From the NCBI RefSeq assembly GCF_005930495.1, contig NZ_SJEX01000058.1, positions 1 through 33,156 on the forward strand: DNA of 33,156 nt. The letters run 5' to 3'. Position 1 is the first letter of the stretch. Each line of letters opens with the position of its first letter. A program made the translations under genes and the position numbers. Below are positions 16,082-23,638 of the stretch, one piece after another. The notes under the pieces are model-generated. The model did no database searches. It was not told the DNA's origin and saw only the letters and a list, made by a program, of their open reading frames with translations. Origin of the DNA: Modestobacter excelsi (lineage in GTDB: Bacteria; Actinomycetota; Actinomycetes; Mycobacteriales; Geodermatophilaceae).

Positions 16082-17056
16082 ATGCGCGCCCATGGCCGCG
16101 GTTGGCGGTGGCCTGGGAGCCGATCCGGTGGTGCCGCCCGGCGGCTCGTCCAGGCACTGGCGGTCGTGATCGCTGTGGCGCTGGTCCCCGCGTCCGAGGG
16201 GCCGAGCATCGTGAACCTGCCGGCACAGCCGGGCGGCATCTTCTACGAGTCCTCGGCCGGTGCGGCTGCATATGCGCATCCGGGGGCGCTCGTCGTCGCA
16301 GGGCGGGACAACTACCAGGACCAGGCGTTCCAGGATGTCTCAGCGGCCGGCGGCAGCGTGCTCATCTACCTGGACGCCGTCATCGACAACTCGCACGGCC
16401 GCTACCACGACATGCTGCTCAACGCCTCGCCATGCGGTCCGGCGACCGCGAGATGGCCGGGGGACCACCAGGCGAACTCCGGGGGGTACCTCACGGACTT
16501 CCGGGTCGGGTCGGTGCTGCAGGGCAAGCTCCGGTGCGTGCTGGAGGCGATGGTGGCGGAGAACCCGCACATGGCCGGCTGGTTCGCCGACGACCTCGGC
16601 TCCCGTTCGTGGTTCGCCGGGATCGACTGGGCCACCTTCCCGGACAAGGCGGCCTACCGGGAAGGGGCGATCGCGCTGACCCAGACGCTGCGGTCGGTGG
16701 CCGACGAGCACGGGCTCATCTTCGTCGTCAACGGGACCTGGTCGGCCGACGACGGCGGCGGCTATCCGGACGTGGCAGTGCACGGCAATGCCCTGGCCGA
16801 CGGCGGCTTCGTGGAGCACCACGACGGCGAGATCGGCTTCTTCGGGCCCTACGGGTGCTCGTTGCAGTGGGCCGCGCAGTCCCCGGTCACCCGGGGCAAG
16901 GCGGTCAACTTCGCGGTGACCGACACCGCCGCCGGCCTGGCCGAGTACGTCGACTCGAACTGCTACGCCTACGTCAACCGGCAGTCCGACTACGACGGCG
17001 TGGCCCCTTGGGGGACCTTCCACCCCACCGGACTCCCCTCGCGCGTGGCCCGCTGA
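16082..17056 (+). CDS. Secreted glycoside-hydrolase-like protein, copy 3 of 3
   Basis: 324 aa. Signal peptide ~1-38 (RRLVQALAVVIAVALVPASE), then the same ~283-residue domain as copies 1 and 2, starting SIVNLPAQPGGIFYE. Landmarks: SVLIYLDAVIDNSHGRYHDM (~100), FADDLGSRSWF (~168), VVNGTWSADDGGGYP (~214), FVEHHDGEIGFFGPYGC (~243), CYAYVN, ending HPTGLPSRVAR as in copy 2. All four shared Cys are present. ATG 16082 is preferred to ATG 16007: GAGG at 16073-16076 sits 5 bases upstream and the signal peptide begins there. At DNA level it is a mosaic: perfectly identical to copy 1 over 343 and 143 bp, but between these blocks it resembles copy 2 (for example EHHDG). It is transcribed away from copy 2 and converges on galE. 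Function as for the other copies: likely extracellular polysaccharide processing (inference). Confidence 0.87.
   Translation: MRAHGRGWRWPGSRSGGAARRLVQALAVVIAVALVPASEGPSIVNLPAQPGGIFYESSAGAAAYAHPGALVVAGRDNYQDQAFQDVSAAGGSVLIYLDAVIDNSHGRYHDMLLNASPCGPATARWPGDHQANSGGYLTDFRVGSVLQGKLRCVLEAMVAENPHMAGWFADDLGSRSWFAGIDWATFPDKAAYREGAIALTQTLRSVADEHGLIFVVNGTWSADDGGGYPDVAVHGNALADGGFVEHHDGEIGFFGPYGCSLQWAAQSPVTRGKAVNFAVTDTAAGLAEYVDSNCYAYVNRQSDYDGVAPWGTFHPTGLPSRVAR
16381..16723 (+). repeat. Inverted repeat pair 1, right arm (343 bp perfect)
   Basis: Partner of 12987-13329 in opposite orientation. The arms are ~3.05 kb apart and enclose copy 2 and the divergent region. Confidence 0.92.
16837..16979 (+). repeat. 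Inverted repeat pair 2, right arm (143 bp perfect)
   Basis: Partner of 12731-12873. Ends at a single G/A difference at 16980. Confidence 0.9.
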
Positions 17057-17140
17057 GGCTTGCCGGGCCGGCGGAGGGCGCGGCTCCGTGGCAGGACACC
17101 GGCGAACCCCTCCCCAACCAGCCAGCCACCTGGCTCGGGT

Positions 17141-18118
17141 TCACTGCGGGCGGCGCGCCACCCACCCGGCCCAGGCGGAGGACACCATGTCCTCCAGGTC
17201 GTGCTCGGCAGCCCACCCGAGCACATCGCGGAGGGTGCCCGCCGCGGCGACCACCCGCGCCGGGTCACCGGGTCGCCGGGGCATGACCACCGGCTTCGCC
17301 CAGTCCTCCCCCGCGGTGCCGGTCACGTCGAGGATGAGGTCGATCATCTCCCGCACGGAGACCCCCTCTCCGCGCCCGATGTTCGCGGTCAGGGAGTCGA
17401 TCCGCCGTTCCTCCAAGGCCCGCGCTGCGGCCCGGTGAGCTGAGGCGATGTCTGCCACGTGGATGAAGTCGCGAACGCAGGTGCCGTCGGGCGTCGGGAA
17501 GTCGGCGCCGAAGACCTGCGGCGGCTGACGGGCGTCCAGCTGCCGGAAGACCATGGGCACCAGGTTGGCGGCTCCCCGGTCTGCCCATTCCGCCCGGCCG
17601 GCACCGGCGACGTTGAAGTACCGCAGGTCGGCATGGCGCAGCCCGCTCACCGCGGCGACGTCGGCGACCATCTGCTCGCCGATGAGCTTGGTCCAGCCGT
17701 AGGGGTTCACCGGCCGGCACTCGGTGTCCTCACGAACCAGCTCGACGTCCGGAGCGCCGTAGACGGCAGCACTCGAGGAGAACACGAAGGACTCGACACC
17801 CGCGTCGGTGACGGCCTCGAGCAGGACCCGCAGCCCCTCCACGTTCTCGCGGTAGTAGTGGAGGGGACGGCGGATCGACTCCTCCACCTGCTTCTTCGCT
17901 GCGAGGTGGACCACGCCGTCGACCGCGTGCTCCTGCAGCGTCCGCCCGACCAGCGCGCCGTCGAGAACGCTGCCCGTCACCAGGGGGACGTCTGAGATCC
18001 GCGCCGGATCTCCGGAGGACAGGTCGTCGAGCACGACGACGTCGTCCCCCGCCTCACGCATCGCCGCGACCACGTGCGCACCGATGTAGCCGGCACCGCC
18101 CGTCACCAGCCAGGTCAT
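17141..18118 (-). CDS. galE: UDP-glucose 4-epimerase
   Basis: 325 aa, the usual GalE length. Extended short-chain dehydrogenase: NAD-binding GGAGYIG (residues 7-13), DDLSSG (~31), VHLAAKKQVEESI (~71), SSSAAVYG (~113) with the catalytic Ser, YGWTK (~140) giving the Tyr-x3-Lys pair, LRYFNVAGA (~165) and DGTCVRDFIHVADIA (~212), all classical GalE signatures. Interconverts UDP-glucose and UDP-galactose, supplying galactosyl donors to the locus transferases. TAGCCT lies exactly 6 bases before ATG 18118, so the transcript is probably leaderless. 57 bases separate it from the ugd stop upstream; since it has its own -10, it may be expressed separately or from both promoters. VHLAAKK instead of the usual HFAA is a minor variation. 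Confidence 0.93.
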   Translation of the reverse strand: MTWLVTGGAGYIGAHVVAAMREAGDDVVVLDDLSSGDPARISDVPLVTGSVLDGALVGRTLQEHAVDGVVHLAAKKQVEESIRRPLHYYRENVEGLRVLLEAVTDAGVESFVFSSSAAVYGAPDVELVREDTECRPVNPYGWTKLIGEQMVADVAAVSGLRHADLRYFNVAGAGRAEWADRGAANLVPMVFRQLDARQPPQVFGADFPTPDGTCVRDFIHVADIASAHRAAARALEERRIDSLTANIGRGEGVSVREMIDLILDVTGTAGEDWAKPVVMPRRPGDPARVVAAAGTLRDVLGWAAEHDLEDMVSSAWAGWVARRPQ

Positions 18119-18124
18119 CCCGGC

Positions 18125-18130
18125 AGGCTA
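18125..18130 (-). promoter_or_regulatory. -10 element of a probable leaderless galE transcript
   Basis: TAGCCT on the minus strand, 6 bases before ATG 18118. No clear -35. The distance would put the transcription start at or next to the A of ATG. Confidence 0.55.
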
Positions 18131-18175
18131 ACCGTCTGAGGACGACCCGATGCCGCTGCTCGGGATGGCAAAGAT

Positions 18176-19495
18176 TCAGCCGGCGCGGCGGCCCAGCGCC
18201 CGGTAGGTCCACCCGGCGGCGGTCCAGCGGTCCCGGTCGAGGGCGTTGCGTCCGTCCAGCACCCGCTTCTGCGTCACGAGTTCGCCGAAGGCGACCGGGT
18301 CCAGCTCGCGGTACTGCGCCCACTCGGTGAGCAGCAGCACCGCATCGGCCCGCTCGGCGGCCTGCTCCGGGGTGTCCACGACGTCCAGCTGCGGCCAGCT
18401 GGTGCGGATGTTGTCCCCCGCCGCCGGGTCGGTCACCCGGACCACCGCGCCCTGCAGCTGCAGCTGGGCGGCGACGTTGAGCGCCGGGGAGTCGCGGATG
18501 TCGTCGCTGTCGGGCTTGAAGGCGGCCCCGAGCACGGCGATGCGCTTTCCCAGCAGCGAGCCGTCGCAGACCTCCCGGGCCAGCTCCACCATCCTGATGC
18601 GGCGGCGCATGTTGATGCTGTCGACCTCGCGCAAGAAGGCCAGCGCCTGGTCCGCCCCCAGCTCCCCGGCGCGCGCCATGAAGGCGCGGATGTCCTTGGG
18701 CAAGCAACCGCCACCGAAGCCGAGACCGGCGTTGAGGAACTTGCGGCCGATCCGGTCGTCGTGCCCGATCGCGTCGGCCAACAGCTTGACGTCCGCCCCG
18801 GTGGCCTCGCACAGCTCCGCCATCGCGTTGATGAACGAAATCTTGGTGGCCAGGAAGGAGTTGGCCGCCGTCTTCACCATCTCGGCGGTGGCGTAGTCGG
18901 TGACCACCTGCGGAGTGCCCGCCGTGACGATGGCGGCGTAGACCTCGTCCAGCCTGGCCCGGGCGGTGTCCGCCTCGGGTCCCTCCGGCAGTCCGTAGAC
19001 CAGCCGGTCGGGGTGCAAGGTGTCCTGTACGGCGAAGCCCTCGCGGAGGAACTCCGGGTTCCACGCCAGCATCGCCCCGGGCACCTTGCCGGACACGAGC
19101 TCCGCCAGCCGCGCCGCCGTGCCCACCGGCACCGTGGACTTGCCGGCCACCAGGTCACCGGGCTTGAGCACGTCCAGCAGCGACTCGATGGCGGCGTCCA
19201 CGTAGCGGAGGTCCGCGGCGTACTCCCCCTTCTTCTGCGGCGTGCCGACGCAGAGGAAGTGGACGGTCGCCTCACGCGCATCGGCCATGTCAGTGGAGAA
19301 GCGGAGGCGGCCCGTGGCGAGCGTCGTGCCGAGCAGGTCCTCGAAGCCGGGCTCGTAGAACGGCGCCTCGGCCCGCTGCAGCGCCTCGACCTTCGACCGG
19401 TCGACGTCGATGCCCACGACGTCATGGCCGAGCTCGGCCATCGACGCGGCATGCACCGCGCCCAGGTAGCCGCAGCCGATCACCGAGATCCTCAT
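18176..19495 (-). CDS. ugd: UDP-glucose 6-dehydrogenase
   Basis: 439 aa, standard length. N-terminal NAD-binding ISVIGCGYLGAVHAASMAEL (residues 3-22), VGTPQKKGEYADL-like loop (~88-100), KSTVPVGTA (~127), NPEFLREGFAVQDTLHPDRL (~148), KTAANSFLATKISFINAMAE (~205, catalytic Lys/Asn), GLGFGGGCLPKDIRAF (~256, the nucleophilic Cys) and the C-terminal LGAAFKPDSDDIRDSPAL (~318). Oxidises UDP-glucose to UDP-glucuronate with two NAD+. This supplies the acidic sugar donor, and together with galE suggests a polymer with Gal and GlcA or derivatives. ATG 19495 is preferred over the longer frame because the Rossmann motif starts there and GGAAGGG lies about 10 bases upstream. Divergent from the LCP gene across 254 bases. 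Confidence 0.93.
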   Translation of the reverse strand: MRISVIGCGYLGAVHAASMAELGHDVVGIDVDRSKVEALQRAEAPFYEPGFEDLLGTTLATGRLRFSTDMADAREATVHFLCVGTPQKKGEYAADLRYVDAAIESLLDVLKPGDLVAGKSTVPVGTAARLAELVSGKVPGAMLAWNPEFLREGFAVQDTLHPDRLVYGLPEGPEADTARARLDEVYAAIVTAGTPQVVTDYATAEMVKTAANSFLATKISFINAMAELCEATGADVKLLADAIGHDDRIGRKFLNAGLGFGGGCLPKDIRAFMARAGELGADQALAFLREVDSINMRRRIRMVELAREVCDGSLLGKRIAVLGAAFKPDSDDIRDSPALNVAAQLQLQGAVVRVTDPAAGDNIRTSWPQLDVVDTPEQAAERADAVLLLTEWAQYRELDPVAFGELVTQKRVLDGRNALDRDRWTAAGWTYRALGRRAG

Positions 19496-19749
19496 GGACG
19501 CCGTTCCCTTCCAGCACACAGACGGGCGGACGCCCGGTACAGCGCGAACGGTAGGAGACGAGGTCGGCGGGGCGCCACCCGCCCCGACGCGGACGGGCAC
19601 CCTTCGACGCCCGGCGACAGGGGAGAAGAGCCTGAGGGTGAGCGGCGCGGCTCCCACCCGCAGGGGTGAGGAGAGTCGTCGCACCCCTCCGTCCGAGGTG
19701 TCGGCGCCCTTACCTTCGCTCCGTCGATCACCGAGCACGGGGGCAGTAC

Positions 19750-20793
19750 ATGACCGATCGCGAGCCGGACGGTCACATACGCCCTGCCAGACTCCGGCGC
19801 ACGCTCCTCGCGCTCGGGGTGCTCGGCCTGGTCCTCGCGACGGTGGCCGGCGGGGGCCTCTGGTTCCTGGCGAGCCGTTACGGCGGCAACGTCGACCGGG
19901 TCGGCGACGTCTTCGCGGACCTGGCGGACACCCCGCGTCCCGCGGCCTCCTCGCCGACGGACACGACGGCGGCGGTCTCGGACCCGATCACGTTCTTGCT
20001 GGTCGGCTCGGACACCCGCGAGGCAATCGCATCCGGAGACCTGCCCGATGCCCGCTCCGACGCCATCATGATCGCCCGCATCTCGGCCGACCGGCAGCAC
20101 GCGCAGGTCGTCTCCATCCCCCGCGACTCGTGGGTCGACATCCCCGGCCACGGCAAGGACAAGATCAACGCGGCGTACGCGTTCGGCGGCCCGACGTTGC
20201 TCATCCAGACGGTCGAGCAGCTCACCGGCGTCCGCGTCGACCACTACGCGGCCATCGACTTCGACGGGTTGATCCAGGTCACCGACGACCTGGGCGGTGT
20301 GGACGTCGTCGTCCAGGACACGACCAGCAACGGCCCCTACACCTTCACCGCCGGCTGGAACCACCTGGACGGCGATCAGGCCCGCTGGTACGTCGGCCAG
20401 CGGTACGACCTGGCAGGCGGCGACTTCGACCGCGTCAAGCGGCAGCAGAACTACCTGCGGGCGATGTTCGGCAAGCTCTTCAGCCAGGACGTCTTCAGCT
20501 CCCCCACCCAGCTCGACGCGGCGCTGCGGGCGGTCACCGGTGCTATAGCGGTCGACGACGAGTTGAGCAACGGGGACCTGCTGTCGATCGCCCACTCGTT
20601 GCACGGCCTCGACCCGGGCGACGTCGAGTACTTCACCGCGCCCGTGCTGGGGACCGGGACCGAGGGGTCGGCGAGCGTGGTCTACCTCGACGCCACGGCC
20701 GGGGCACGGATGTGGGGCTACCTGCAGACCGACTCGCTCGGTCAGAACGCCGACGAGTTCGCCGGAGAGGCGTTGTCCGAGACCCCGAACTGA
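19750..20793 (+). CDS. LytR-CpsA-Psr (LCP) family glycopolymer transferase
   Basis: 347 aa. Short cytoplasmic N-terminus, one membrane helix (~21-43, TLLALGVLGLVLATVAGGGL), then an extracellular LCP domain: TFLLVGSDTRE (~80), ARSDAIMIARIS (~102), VVSIPRDSWVDIPGHGKDKI (~119) and GGDFDRVKRQQNYLRAMF (~223), including the Arg/Asp residues that hold the polyprenyl pyrophosphate in this family. LCP proteins move undecaprenyl-linked glycopolymers onto peptidoglycan or arabinogalactan. In this locus it would anchor the finished polysaccharide to the wall. ATG 19750 is used because the longer frame only adds Arg-rich sequence, and GGGGG lies ~6 bases upstream. It converges on the sugar transferase gene with an 18-base gap. 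Confidence 0.92.
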   Translation: MTDREPDGHIRPARLRRTLLALGVLGLVLATVAGGGLWFLASRYGGNVDRVGDVFADLADTPRPAASSPTDTTAAVSDPITFLLVGSDTREAIASGDLPDARSDAIMIARISADRQHAQVVSIPRDSWVDIPGHGKDKINAAYAFGGPTLLIQTVEQLTGVRVDHYAAIDFDGLIQVTDDLGGVDVVVQDTTSNGPYTFTAGWNHLDGDQARWYVGQRYDLAGGDFDRVKRQQNYLRAMFGKLFSQDVFSSPTQLDAALRAVTGAIAVDDELSNGDLLSIAHSLHGLDPGDVEYFTAPVLGTGTEGSASVVYLDATAGARMWGYLQTDSLGQNADEFAGEALSETPN

Positions 20794-20811
20794 GGCCGTG
20801 GTGCCGGCTTC

Positions 20812-22362
20812 TCAGCCGCCCTGCCGTCGGACCACCTGGCCGACCGTCTTCAGGACGATCTTCATGTCCAGCCAGGGCGACCAGTTCTCGATGTAGTAGT
20901 TGTCGAAGCGTGCCCGGTCCTCGATCGAGGTGTCACCGCGGAGTCCGTGCGCCTGAGCCCAGCCGGTCAGTCCTGCAGGGACGCGGTGCCGCGCCGTGTA
21001 ACGCGGGATGTGCCCTGCGAACTGCTCGACGAAGTACGGACGCTCCGGGCGAGGACCGACCAGGCTCATGTCGCCACGGAGGATGTTCCACAGCTGGGGG
21101 AGCTCGTCCAGCGACGTGGCGCGGAGGAACCTGCCGACCGGCCCCAGCCGGTCGTCGTGCTTGATGTTCCAGTTCGTCTGCGACTCGGTCTGGTCGACGG
21201 GCTTGAGGGAGCGGAACTTGAGGACGTCGAACGGGCGCCCGTCGATGCCCACCCGCTGCTGCCGGAAGATGATGCCGGGGCCACCCTCGAGGCGCACGGC
21301 CACCGCGCACGCGAGCAGCACCGGCGAGACCACGACGAGGGCCACGGCTGACACGGCGACGTCGATGAGCCGCTTCACCTTCCACCACGGGCTGCGGAAC
21401 ACCGCCCGGCGGGCCCGGATGAGCGGGATGCCCCAGACCTCGTCCGTGTAGCGGTTCACGTTGTGCAGCTCGAACAACCGGGGCACGAAGAAGACCTCGA
21501 CGTCCAGCCGGTCACAGGTCCGGAGGATGTCGACCAGGTCCTCCTCGTCCACCGCCCCGAACGCGACGATGACGTCCCGAACCGCGTTCTGGCGGATGAC
21601 CCGACCCAGTTCGTCGTAGGTGCCCAGGAAGGGTGCCGGCAGGAGGGCTGGTTCCTCGTCGGGTGCCTCGCAGTCCACGAAACCCACAGGATCGAGGCCG
21701 TAGGAGCGGTGCTCGAGCAGGGTCTCGGCGACCCGGACGCCGACCTGCCCCGCCCCGATGACCAGGGTGCGGTGACGCACCCTGCCCAGGGACCGGGCTC
21801 TGCGGACGACCGTGTAGGCGACCCGCCGTACGAGGAGCACCGCCACGAGGAGGACCACCGCGTGGACCACCTGCCGCGGTGGTGGGTCGACCGAGGGGAG
21901 GAGGGAGATGAGCGCCAGCTTCAGCGCGAACCCGACGATGGACGCCCCCACGATGTAGGGGAGGTCGTCGAGCAACGAGAGGCTGAGTCGGGAGCGGTAC
22001 AGCCCCGCCGTCTGGCAGACCACCAGGTAAGCGAGCAGCGCGAGGACGTGGAACCGGCTGCCAGGTGAGGTGATCGCCGTGGCGGCGACGAAGGCCAGAA
22101 CGTCACCGACCAGGAGGTAGGGCCGCACGCCGGCGCGCAGCCACCACGGTTCTAGTCCGCGCCAGGAGCCCTCCAACACCAATGGTCTGATCGCGGGAGC
22201 CTTGGACGCAGCGGCTGGTTCGCTGTCCTCTGCATCCGGGTTCGAGGCGTCGAGCAGGCTGACGTCCGCCAGCTCACCGTCCTGCTGCTCCTGGTCCAAC
22301 GGGATCCTCCGGCCAAGGACGCTGTGCTCGACCGCTGGTGTCCCCCCCGGTGTGGCCGGCAC
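20812..22362 (-). CDS. Initiating sugar-1-phosphate transferase (polyprenyl glycosylphosphotransferase)
   Basis: 516 aa, WbaP/WcaJ/CpsE-like. Layout: ~75 polar residues, four to five membrane helices (~80-190), a CoA-binding-like Rossmann domain with TLVIGAGQVGVRVAETLLEH (~197), then the PF02397 domain from VKRLIDVAVSAVALVVVSPV (~328). The latter contains FRQQRVGIDG (~362), FDVLKFRSLKP (~376), TSLDELPQLWNILRGDMSLV (~416, the catalytic Asp-Glu) and GPRPERPYFVEQF. It transfers a sugar phosphate from a UDP-sugar to undecaprenyl phosphate, the first committed step. GTG 22362 is the start; TACCCT at 22375-22380 would give a very short 5' leader. Divergent from the GT14 gene at 22517. It is the only initiating enzyme in the window, so it probably starts the repeat unit for the whole locus. 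Confidence 0.92.
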   Translation of the reverse strand: MPATPGGTPAVEHSVLGRRIPLDQEQQDGELADVSLLDASNPDAEDSEPAAASKAPAIRPLVLEGSWRGLEPWWLRAGVRPYLLVGDVLAFVAATAITSPGSRFHVLALLAYLVVCQTAGLYRSRLSLSLLDDLPYIVGASIVGFALKLALISLLPSVDPPPRQVVHAVVLLVAVLLVRRVAYTVVRRARSLGRVRHRTLVIGAGQVGVRVAETLLEHRSYGLDPVGFVDCEAPDEEPALLPAPFLGTYDELGRVIRQNAVRDVIVAFGAVDEEDLVDILRTCDRLDVEVFFVPRLFELHNVNRYTDEVWGIPLIRARRAVFRSPWWKVKRLIDVAVSAVALVVVSPVLLACAVAVRLEGGPGIIFRQQRVGIDGRPFDVLKFRSLKPVDQTESQTNWNIKHDDRLGPVGRFLRATSLDELPQLWNILRGDMSLVGPRPERPYFVEQFAGHIPRYTARHRVPAGLTGWAQAHGLRGDTSIEDRARFDNYYIENWSPWLDMKIVLKTVGQVVRRQGG

Positions 22363-22374
22363 GCAGCGGACCTG

Positions 22375-22380
22375 AGGGTA
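22375..22380 (-). promoter_or_regulatory. Possible -10 of the sugar transferase gene
   Basis: TACCCT on the minus strand, 12 bases before GTG 22362; predicted leader only about 5 bases. No clear -35. Confidence 0.4.
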
Positions 22381-22504
22381 AGGGTGCTACCGATACGACG
22401 CTCGTCGAGCCGGAACGAGCGATGAGTGGCCGGCGGCGATCTACCGCTGCAGGACGCCTCCGCCTGACGCCTGCGACCGTCGTGGGCCCAAGCGGACCGC
22501 GGGC

Positions 22505-22510
22505 TAGCCT
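22505..22510 (+). promoter_or_regulatory. -10 element of a probable leaderless GT14 gene
   Basis: TAGCCT 6 bases before GTG 22517, the same hexamer and spacing as at galE. No ribosome binding site lies between, which supports the GTG as a leaderless start. Confidence 0.55.
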
Positions 22511-22516
22511 GGACCG

Positions 22517-23518
22517 GTGCCCGCGGGCGAGCGACTCGACAGTGGTGCGTCGTCAGACGGGCTGCCCCGTCCGCGCGTCTGCTACCTGGTCTGGTCCTAC
22601 CGGGACCCCACCCGGGTGGCTCGACTCGTCCGGCGACTTCTCAGCAGTGATCCTGCGGCCGCAGTCGTCGTCCGGCACGACCAGCACGTCACTGTTCTCG
22701 ACTCAACGATGTTCGCCGACCTCCCCTCAGTCACCGTGCTCCCAGCCGGTGTGCGGGTGACGTGGGGTGACTTCAGCCAGGTCGTGGCGCTGCTGGAGCT
22801 CTTCCGCGCCGCCCGGGCAGTACCGGCGGACTGGTACGTGCTGCTGTCGGGCGAGGACTACCCGGTCCGGCCGCCGGAGGACCTCCCCACCTTCCTCGCT
22901 GCGACCGGGGCCGACGCCCTGCTGGAGGAGACCCGGACCGAGGACCGCCAGCAGACCCGGGGCGACCACGGCCGGTCCCTCTACCGCTTCCAGTACGCAG
23001 CGGTCCCACTGCTGGACGCCCTGACCGCCCGGCTCGGGATCCGGGAGGCCGTCCTCCGCCGAGCCCCCGCCCTGGCGCGCCGGCTGGGAGTCGTCTCGGT
23101 GCGACCGCGGGCTCGGGGACTGGCCACCCTCGTGGGCTTTCGCGCGCCTTGGCATCCCTTCCGTCACGGGCTGGAGCCGGAGCGCAGTCGCAACTGGTTC
23201 GCGCTGGACGACCGAGCGCTCGCCGCGCTGCTCGACCGACTGGACCGGGATCCCGGCCTCCTTCGCTGGTACCGGCGGACGCTCGTGCCGACCGAGGGGC
23301 TCTTCGCGACGGTCCTGCGGCACACCCCCGGGTTGACGGTGCACGACGGCGACCTGCACTGGGAGCGGTGGCAGGGGGATGCGGCCTCTCCCGCCGAGCT
23401 CGGGCTGGACGACCTGCCAGCTGCCGTGACCTCCGGAGCCTTTTTCGCCCGCAAGATCACCGACGCCGCCGTCCTCGATCGGCTCGACGCTCTGGTGGGG
23501 CCCCGGGCGACGGGCTGA
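22517..23518 (+). CDS. GT14-type (core-2/I-branching-like) glycosyltransferase
   Basis: 333 aa. PF02485 features: N-terminal CYLVWSYRDPTRVARLVRRL (residues ~22-41) with the acceptor-side strand, VTWGDFSQVVALLELFRAA (~81), WYVLLSGEDYPVRPPEDLPT (~105, the hallmark LSG-x-DYP element) and the C-terminal YRRTLVPTEGLFATVLRHTP (~253), where the Glu corresponds to the catalytic base region. It ends in FFARKITDAAVLDRL, also shared with its neighbour. In animals GT14 adds beta-1,6-GlcNAc or xylose branches; bacterial members are found in surface polysaccharide loci. A branching role here is inference. Start GTG 22517 follows a TAGCCT hexamer. Convergent with a second GT14 at 23639. Confidence 0.88.
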   Translation: MPAGERLDSGASSDGLPRPRVCYLVWSYRDPTRVARLVRRLLSSDPAAAVVVRHDQHVTVLDSTMFADLPSVTVLPAGVRVTWGDFSQVVALLELFRAARAVPADWYVLLSGEDYPVRPPEDLPTFLAATGADALLEETRTEDRQQTRGDHGRSLYRFQYAAVPLLDALTARLGIREAVLRRAPALARRLGVVSVRPRARGLATLVGFRAPWHPFRHGLEPERSRNWFALDDRALAALLDRLDRDPGLLRWYRRTLVPTEGLFATVLRHTPGLTVHDGDLHWERWQGDAASPAELGLDDLPAAVTSGAFFARKITDAAVLDRLDALVGPRATG

Positions 23519-23638
23519 CGTCATGAGGCTGACGGGCGCAGGCGCTGCGCTGGCTGCCCATGACATCCGTCGAGACCGCGTTGGTCGCCACACTCCGGAC
23601 CGCACCCGAACTCTGGCAGGCGGAGCGTGCAGACGTGT

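Noticed and set aside
13063-16647. An identical 81-codon open frame occurring at 13063-13308 (+) and 16402-16647 (-)
   Set aside because: Tempting as a conserved small protein, but it is antisense to secreted copies 1 and 3 and identical only because the 343-bp repeat is identical.
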